From contig CAMHOI010000072.1 in assembly GCA_946186725.1 (NCBI GenBank), positions 1 through 5,445 of the forward strand: DNA of 5,445 bases. Reading direction: 5' to 3'. The stretch comes from an uncultured Clostridia bacterium (lineage in GTDB: Bacteria > Bacillota > Clostridia > Oscillospirales > Acutalibacteraceae). How positions within the stretch are numbered: the stretch's first letter is position 1; each line of letters begins with the position of its first letter. Below are positions 1-5,445 of this stretch, one piece after another. The notes under the pieces were generated by a model, which saw nothing but the letters and a program-made list of their open reading frames with translations, was not told where the DNA came from and ran no database searches. The translations under genes and the position numbers were made by a program.

Positions 1-2834
1 TGTCCACGTATCGTGCGATGCTGGGCAAACGCTTTCGGGATCCGCTGGAGGATCTCGACCTCTTGGTCAGTCATTTGGACCACACCCGGTTTTTTGACGG
101 CAGAATGGTCTTCATCGACGATTTCGGGACCTTTACCGAGCAGCAGTATGCCGTGCTGGAGCGCGTTCTGACCCAAGCGAAGGACGTGTATGTCTCACTG
201 TGCACCGACGGACTGGACGATCCCGACGGCGGTATGGGTCTCTTCTCCAACATCAAACGAACCGCCTCCCGCCTCTGCCGCCTGGCGCGCGAGCACAACG
301 TTGCCGTCGCCTCCCCCCTGGTGATGGAAGGTCTGCGCAGATACCGCGGCAGCGTGATCGCCAATGTGGAGCGCATGATGCGCGGCGATGCCGTCGACCT
401 CGACTGTGCCGGCGGCAGTGTGACCGTCTGTGAATGCCTCAACAGCGCAGACGAGACTGACTTTGTGGCGCGTACCATCCGTCGCCTGGTGCGGTGTGAA
501 GGGTACCGGTACCGCGACTTCGCAGTCATTGCCCGTAACATGGCCGCCTATCAGGCCGATCTCGTCAATGCCTGCGAGCGGTATCGCGTGCCCTGCTTTA
601 ATGACCGCCGCGTGGGCGCGGATTCTCTTGCGCTGATCCGCTTTGTGCTTAACGCGCTGGATTGCGCCGTGCGCGGTTATCCCGCCGAGTCAGTCTATCC
701 CTTGATCAAATCCGTGCTTTCGCCCCTTTCCGTGGAGGAGTCCTCCGAACTGGAGGGGTATGCGCTGCTGTGGAACAAACGGGGCAGGGACTGGCTCTCC
801 CTCTGGGAGGACAACCCCAACGGACTGGAGAAGGAACGCGACGAGGCGGCGCTCGCCCGGATCATGGCTTCCCGCGACCTGGTTCTGCGCCCGGTGGAAA
901 CACTTTCGTCCGCTCTCAAAAAGAATGATCCCAAGGCCTCCTGCCGCGCCGTTTACGACCTGCTCATGACGCTCAAGGTCAATGACCGCCTGGCCGCCTA
1001 CGCCGACCGCCTGGATGAGGAGGGGGACGCCTATTACGCCGATCTTCACCGCCGCAGCTGGGACGTCCTGATGACCGCGCTGGACAACGCTGTGCGTGCT
1101 TTGGACGGGGAAACCTGCGGGCCGGAGGAGTTTTATTTGCTGTTTTCCATTCTCCTTTCCGCCTCCGACGTGGGCGCCATTCCCGACCGCCTGGACGAGG
1201 TCGTTGTCGGCTCGGCCGACCGTATGCGCGCCGGCTCGCCCCGCGTCGTCTTCGTCATCGGCGCCAACTACGGCGTGTTCCCCGCCACTGTCAGATCCGG
1301 CGGACTGCTGTCTGCCAGAGATCGACGGTTGCTCTTTTTAAGCGATCCTGATCAGCCGGACTATATCCGGGAGCAATCGGTCAGAGAGCGTTTTCTTGCC
1401 TACGTGGCTCTGACCGCCCCATCAGAATCGCTGTATGTGACCTATTCCGTCGCCTCCTTGGAGCGCGAGAAGTTGTCTCCCAGTGAGTTTGTCGGCGACC
1501 TGCTCAACAGACTGCAGGGAATGTCAGGTCTGCATTTTCTCCATTCCGGCGATACTGCCGACGACGCCTTTGAGGGCGTCCTGCCCGCCATTGAACGCGT
1601 CTGCGGCGAGAGGCAGGGGCTGACCGATTCCCTGGCCGATCAGCTTCGGGACCGCGGTGATCCGAGAAGCGGGCTGTTGAACGCGCCGCTTCGCCCGAAT
1701 GAAAGCTTTTCCGTTTCGCCTGCCTGCGCCGAACAGCTGGTCGGTGCCGATATTCGCATGTCCGCCTCCCGCGCCGAGCAATACGGAAAGTGTCCCTTTT
1801 CCTATTTCTGCAAGTATGCCCTGCGCGCCAAGCCGGATCAAACGGTCGACTTTGACGCGTCGCGCAGCGGCACGCTGATCCACGACGTGCTGGAGAACAT
1901 TCTTCGCGATCACGTCAGGGACCTGGACCGTCTTACGGCCGATGAGCGCCGCAGCGAGATCGAGAGGGGCATCCGTCGTTACGCGGACGCCAATTTTGGC
2001 GGCTACGATCGGTTGGACGTTAATTTCCGTTATCTTTTGGAGCGTGTGGCCGTGTCCCTTGACGCCGTGCTCGCGCATATGATCGAGGAGCTGAATGATT
2101 CTGAGTTCCGGCCGGAGCAATTCGAGTTGTCCATCGGCAGGGAAGGCGGCCCGATGCTGGACGTTTCCGTTTCCGGCGGCACGGTTCGGCTCGTCGGCTC
2201 CGTCGACAGGGTGGACGTCTATCGCGCCGACGGCAAGACCTATATTCGTGTGGTCGATTACAAATCCGGCGGCAAGGATTTCCGCCTCTCCGATCTTCTT
2301 TCCGGCGTCAATATGCAGATGCTCTTTTACCTCTTTGCCGTGACGGACAGCGGCCTGTATCAAGACGCCGAGCCCGCCGGGATCCTCTACATGCCCGTGA
2401 CGCGCAAGAGCATCAGCCGCGAAGATTATTCTGACGATATCTCCCGGCGCAAGGCCAAGGATGAGCGTCTGCGCATGAAAGGGCTGCTGCTTGACGACGA
2501 GACCCCTATGCGCGCGATGAACGCTTACGGCGACAGCCGGTACATTCAAATCAGCACCCGGAGCAATTACAACGTCGTATCCGCGTCTGCCATGGCGCTG
2601 ATCCGTTCCTATATTCTGCGTCGGATCGTCGACCTTGGCGAGCGACTGCACCGGGGCCAATTCGGTGCTGATCCGCTGAAACTGGATACGTATTCCACCT
2701 GCAAGTACTGCGATTATCGCGCCGTATGCCGGCGTGACGACGCCGTCGGCCGCACACTGGAAAGCTTGGGTACGGACGACGCACTGAACCGTATGCGTGA
2801 GGAGGTGAGCGGCGATGACGTTCCTGCCGACTGA
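1..2834 (+). CDS. addB: AddB, ATP-dependent helicase-nuclease subunit B (5'-partial)
   Basis: This is the AddB subunit of the AddAB end-resection complex, which makes recombinogenic 3' tails at double-strand breaks. The frame is already open at base 3, so the ATG at base 18 is internal and the true start lies upstream. Residues below are numbered from that ATG. The visible protein has 943 codons against about 1,150 in the family, so roughly 200 N-terminal residues, including the Walker A region, are missing. Seen: the degenerate helicase core with IDDF (33-36), DFAVIARN (167-174) and GANYGVFP (415-422). A RecB-family nuclease domain follows, with H622 in GTLIHDVLE, D730 and D733 in VDRVD, D747-Y748-K749 in VVDYKSG, and Q767/Y771. 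Four cysteines, C592 in GKCPFSYF and C895, C898 and C904 in a Cx2Cx5C tail, match the known AddB 4Fe-4S staple. All nuclease and cluster ligands are present, so the domain looks active. The stop is TGA at 2832-2834, overlapping addA. No frameshift is seen. Confidence 0.97.
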   Translation, partial: STYRAMLGKRFRDPLEDLDLLVSHLDHTRFFDGRMVFIDDFGTFTEQQYAVLERVLTQAKDVYVSLCTDGLDDPDGGMGLFSNIKRTASRLCRLAREHNVAVASPLVMEGLRRYRGSVIANVERMMRGDAVDLDCAGGSVTVCECLNSADETDFVARTIRRLVRCEGYRYRDFAVIARNMAAYQADLVNACERYRVPCFNDRRVGADSLALIRFVLNALDCAVRGYPAESVYPLIKSVLSPLSVEESSELEGYALLWNKRGRDWLSLWEDNPNGLEKERDEAALARIMASRDLVLRPVETLSSALKKNDPKASCRAVYDLLMTLKVNDRLAAYADRLDEEGDAYYADLHRRSWDVLMTALDNAVRALDGETCGPEEFYLLFSILLSASDVGAIPDRLDEVVVGSADRMRAGSPRVVFVIGANYGVFPATVRSGGLLSARDRRLLFLSDPDQPDYIREQSVRERFLAYVALTAPSESLYVTYSVASLEREKLSPSEFVGDLLNRLQGMSGLHFLHSGDTADDAFEGVLPAIERVCGERQGLTDSLADQLRDRGDPRSGLLNAPLRPNESFSVSPACAEQLVGADIRMSASRAEQYGKCPFSYFCKYALRAKPDQTVDFDASRSGTLIHDVLENILRDHVRDLDRLTADERRSEIERGIRRYADANFGGYDRLDVNFRYLLERVAVSLDAVLAHMIEELNDSEFRPEQFELSIGREGGPMLDVSVSGGTVRLVGSVDRVDVYRADGKTYIRVVDYKSGGKDFRLSDLLSGVNMQMLFYLFAVTDSGLYQDAEPAGILYMPVTRKSISREDYSDDISRRKAKDERLRMKGLLLDDETPMRAMNAYGDSRYIQISTRSNYNVVSASAMALIRSYILRRIVDLGERLHRGQFGADPLKLDTYSTCKYCDYRAVCRRDDAVGRTLESLGTDDALNRMREEVSGDDVPAD
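2800..2808 (+). promoter_or_regulatory. Ribosome binding site of addA, inside the end of addB
   Basis: AGGAGGTGA is a full nine-base match to the anti-Shine-Dalgarno end of 16S rRNA as found in Bacillota. It ends six bases before the ATG at 2815. It also settles the start: the TGA at 2806-2808, part of this site, is an in-frame stop in the addA frame, and only two GCG codons separate it from the ATG, so no earlier start is possible. The same bases encode Glu-Glu-Val near the AddB C-terminus. Strong initiation here, together with the 20 bp gene overlap, suggests that addA is translated from the addB transcript with coupling. That coupling is inferred. Confidence 0.88.
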
Positions 2835-5445
2835 AGAACAGCAGACCGCCATCGGCGCAAGGGGCAGCATCCTTGTCTCCGCCGCGGCCGGCTCGGGCAA
2901 GACCAAGGTTCTGACGGAGCGTGTCGTTGCCCGCATCACCGACCCCGTCGATCCGGTGGACATCAGCGATCTTTTGATCGTTACGTTCACCAACAACGCC
3001 GCCGCCGAAATGCGCCGCCGCATTTCGGGCGCGTTGGCGGAGTACCTGGACCATCACAAGGGGGATCGCCGTGCTTTGGAGCAAAAGGCGGATCTTGATT
3101 CGGCCGCCATCAGCACCATCGACGCCTTCTGCATTGATCTGCTGCGCGGCAATTTCGACGAAACGGGCGTCAGCCCCGATTTCCGCGTCATCTCGGAGGA
3201 GCGCACCGCGTTGTTGTGTGACCGCGCCGCCCGCGAAGCCCTGAACGCGCTGATGATCTCCGATCCCGACGCTTTTCGGGACATGATGACCGCGCTCTGG
3301 GACAACGGCGACTTTTTGCCTGCCGTCTCCGAGGTGATCGCTGCCTACAATAAGGCGGCGACCATGCCGTATCCCAAGGTTTGGCTGGAAAGGATTATCC
3401 GGGAGTATGAGCGCGACCTGCCTTTGAACGATCGTATATGGACGAAGGAGATGCTGGCCGGCACCGGGGAAGCCGCCGACTACCACATTCAGCGTTTGCA
3501 GGCGGGCGCCGCCATGTTCGGCGACAACGACGTCGCCGTGAGCAAGTTTGCCGACGTGTATGCCGAAATGACGTTGATTCTTCAAAACGTTCTTTCCGCC
3601 GTCGAAAGCGGCAGTTACGACGCCGTGCGTGCCGCCGTTCTGACAAGGCCGACCTGTAGCGTCGGGAGAGGGCGGAAGGGATCCGATCCCGAACGGATCG
3701 ACACGCTGAAAGCCATCCTTGACGGCGCCAGAGATTTTATGGCGAAGGAATCTTCGTCCTATTGCGAGACCGCCGCGGAGCAGGAGGAGAATCTTCGACG
3801 CGTCGGCCGCGCTATCGTGATCTTTTGCCGTACTGTCATGGATTATGCCGATCGGCTTCTGGCTCAGATGCAGGAGATCAACAGTTACGATTTCAACGTC
3901 ATCGAGCACAAGGCGCTGGAATTCCTCTGCGACTGCGTGGATGGCCGGCCCGTTCCCAAGCAGGGGGAGTGGAACCGTCGCTACCGCGAGGTCATGGTCG
4001 ATGAGTATCAGGACACCAACGACTTGCAGGACGCTATTTTCTATGCGCTGTCCGACAGCGGAAAGAATCTGTTTCTCGTCGGCGACGTAAAGCAGTGTAT
4101 CTACCGCTTCCGTCAGGCCAACCCCGCCAATTTTATCCGCAAGCGCAACGAACTGCCCGCCTACGCCGCCGGGAACAGCGAGGGCGTGATCGCTCTGCCT
4201 GACAATTTCCGCAGCCGTCCGGAAATCTGCGATTTTGTCAACCACACGTTCCGTCTTCTCATGACGACCGGTGCGAGCGACATGGAATATGCGGACATTG
4301 ACCGTCTCCGCGCCTCCGGCACGTTCGCCCCCTGCGAGGAACCGCCCGTCACGCTTCACCTGATCGAATCCGACGACCCGGCGGACGAGGCGCGCTATAT
4401 CGCGCACGCTCTGCGCCAGGCGAAGGACGCGGGCATGCAGGTCACCGACCGCAGGGGCGAGTCCGTCGGCCTGCGCCCCATGCGTTGGAGCGACGTCACG
4501 ATTCTGCTTCGTTCGCCCAACGGCGCCAACAAGACGGCGAGCGTTTATGTGAACGCCTTGGCCGCCGCCGGCATCCCTGCCGTGTCGGACAGCAACGATG
4601 ACCTGAACGAGCGGGAGGAAATCCGGCTGATCCTCTCTTTGCTTCGTACCATTGACAACCCTCTGCGCGACGTGCCGCTTCTGGCCACCCTCCTGTCGCC
4701 GATGTTTGGATTCACCAGCGATGAGATCGTCCGCATCCGCCTGGCCGATCCGGGCAGAGGGCTCTATGCCGCGCTGAAGGCGGACGCCGCCGTGCATCAT
4801 AAGTCCTCCGATTTTCTGTCCCGGCTGGACCGCTATCGTCGCTGGGCGGGTACGTTGCCCACAGACCGTCTGATTCGCATGGTGATGGACGACGTCGGCC
4901 TGACCGCCGTCGTCCACCGGATGGAGCACGGCGCCTATGCCTGTGCCAACCTTATGCTGTTCGTCAGCCACGCCGCCCGCTATGAGCGGGACGGCTTCTG
5001 CGGATTGACCGCCTTTCTGCGCTCGTGGGATCGCATCATCAAGCAAAAGAAGCAGGTAAAGTGCGCCCCCATCCAGTCGGGAGAGGACGCCGTGCGCGTT
5101 CTCAGCATCCACGGCTCCAAGGGCTTGGAGTCTCCCGTCGTCATCCTGGCCGATACCGCCAAGGGGACCAATCAAAAGGACAACACGGAATTCATCGTTT
5201 ACGATGAGAACATGGGCATCGCCGCCCGTTGTTACGACGAGGACGCCGTCTCTCATAAAACGGTCGCGCAGATGGCCGTTTCCCGCCGCGGGAGGAAGGA
5301 CACCAACGCCGAGGAACTGCGGTTGCTCTATGTTGCCATGACCCGCGCCATTGACCGGCTCTGGATGGTCGTGCGCTGCAAGGACAGGGACAAAGCCCTG
5401 CACGGCGCCGCGCTCTCCCTGATCCCGAGTCAAGGCCGCAAGGAT
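2815..5445 (+). CDS. addA: AddA, ATP-dependent helicase-nuclease subunit A (3'-partial)
   Basis: This is the motor subunit of AddAB, an SF1A (UvrD/RecB-like) 3'-5' DNA translocase that, in characterised members, also has a C-terminal nuclease domain. The frame stays open for 877 codons to the last base. Family members have about 1,200 residues, so the C-terminal part with the RecB-like nuclease is outside the window. Motifs seen in order: Q motif TEEQQTAI (6-13), Walker A AAAGSGKT (23-30), Ia TFTNNAAAEM (57-66), Ic STIDAFC (100-106), Walker B DEYQD (396-400), III GDVKQCIYRFR (423-433), IV NFRSRPE (464-470), the AddA-typical IDNPLRDVPLLATLLSP (613-629), V SIHGSKGLESP (764-774) and VI EELRLLYVAMTRA (833-845, arginine-finger candidate R844). 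The ATPase residues K29, D396, E397 and R844 are intact. Slightly unusual are D103 where His is common, C428 where Ser is usual, and G767 and S773 in motif V. The start ATG is fixed by an in-frame stop nine bases upstream and a perfect Shine-Dalgarno. The gene shares a transcript with addB. Confidence 0.97.
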   Translation, partial: MTFLPTEEQQTAIGARGSILVSAAAGSGKTKVLTERVVARITDPVDPVDISDLLIVTFTNNAAAEMRRRISGALAEYLDHHKGDRRALEQKADLDSAAISTIDAFCIDLLRGNFDETGVSPDFRVISEERTALLCDRAAREALNALMISDPDAFRDMMTALWDNGDFLPAVSEVIAAYNKAATMPYPKVWLERIIREYERDLPLNDRIWTKEMLAGTGEAADYHIQRLQAGAAMFGDNDVAVSKFADVYAEMTLILQNVLSAVESGSYDAVRAAVLTRPTCSVGRGRKGSDPERIDTLKAILDGARDFMAKESSSYCETAAEQEENLRRVGRAIVIFCRTVMDYADRLLAQMQEINSYDFNVIEHKALEFLCDCVDGRPVPKQGEWNRRYREVMVDEYQDTNDLQDAIFYALSDSGKNLFLVGDVKQCIYRFRQANPANFIRKRNELPAYAAGNSEGVIALPDNFRSRPEICDFVNHTFRLLMTTGASDMEYADIDRLRASGTFAPCEEPPVTLHLIESDDPADEARYIAHALRQAKDAGMQVTDRRGESVGLRPMRWSDVTILLRSPNGANKTASVYVNALAAAGIPAVSDSNDDLNEREEIRLILSLLRTIDNPLRDVPLLATLLSPMFGFTSDEIVRIRLADPGRGLYAALKADAAVHHKSSDFLSRLDRYRRWAGTLPTDRLIRMVMDDVGLTAVVHRMEHGAYACANLMLFVSHAARYERDGFCGLTAFLRSWDRIIKQKKQVKCAPIQSGEDAVRVLSIHGSKGLESPVVILADTAKGTNQKDNTEFIVYDENMGIAARCYDEDAVSHKTVAQMAVSRRGRKDTNAEELRLLYVAMTRAIDRLWMVVRCKDRDKALHGAALSLIPSQGRKD

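Noticed and set aside
18..20. ATG at base 18 as the true addB start
   Set aside because: The frame is open upstream to base 3. AddB proteins have about 200 further N-terminal residues, and there is no convincing Shine-Dalgarno in the few bases before it.
502..513. Twelve-base perfect palindrome GGTACCGGTACC
   Set aside because: It lies inside conserved AddB coding sequence, where it encodes part of a Tyr-Arg-Tyr-Arg stretch. There is nothing around it to suggest an operator or site-specific recombination site.
2808..2812. AGCGG, the B. subtilis Chi sequence, just before the addA start
   Set aside because: A five-base word is expected many times in a window of this size and composition, the host's Chi sequence is unknown, and no clustering is evident.
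1524..3023. A 499-codon open frame on the minus strand as a gene
   Set aside because: It is a mirror of the addB frame over the Fe-S nuclease domain. It has no recognisable motif, and the same codon bias explains it.
3640..3720. Possible compensated frameshift in addA where the sequence is Arg/Gly/Lys-rich
   Set aside because: The frame is continuous, the residues after it (Asp-Pro-Glu-Arg-Ile-Asp then a helix) fit the usual AddA linker, and conserved motifs on both sides are in the same frame.
2551..5433. A 960-codon open frame on the minus strand as a gene
   Set aside because: It lies exactly codon-opposite addA, which has every SF1A helicase motif in order. The antisense translation has no recognisable domain, and its openness follows from missing TTA, CTA and TCA sense codons.

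Overview
The window holds two large genes on the + strand and nothing else that I can support: the 3' part of addB and the 5' part of addA, encoding the two subunits of the AddAB helicase-nuclease. AddAB is the RecBCD-type enzyme that resects double-strand DNA ends for recombinational repair. Both genes run off the window, addB at its 5' end and addA at its 3' end. The coding frames cover every base, so there is no intergenic space, and I see no RNA gene, mobile element, CRISPR array, promoter or terminator.

The organism is most likely a fairly GC-rich member of the Bacillota (Firmicutes), probably a clostridial lineage such as the Oscillospiraceae. The reasons are the AddB-type Fe-S nuclease subunit, the addB-then-addA gene order, a complete AGGAGGTGA Shine-Dalgarno and a GC content of roughly 60% judged by eye. 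The family-level placement is an inference.

Layout: bases 1-2834 are addB (943 codons visible; probably about 200 N-terminal residues, including the Walker A region, lie upstream). Bases 2815-5445 are addA (877 codons visible, no stop; all the SF1A helicase motifs are present, while the C-terminal RecB-like nuclease domain lies beyond the window). The genes overlap by 20 bp, and the addA ribosome binding site lies inside the addB coding sequence, which implies one transcript and probable translational coupling.

How they work together: AddA supplies the ATP-driven 3'-5' translocase motor and one nuclease domain. AddB supplies the second, Fe-S-stabilised nuclease domain and, in characterised members, the Chi-scanning site. 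Together they leave a 3' single-stranded tail for RecA. No novel system is evident. The points worth a second look are a few substitutions in AddA helicase motifs, the tight gene junction, and very long antisense open frames that codon avoidance explains.
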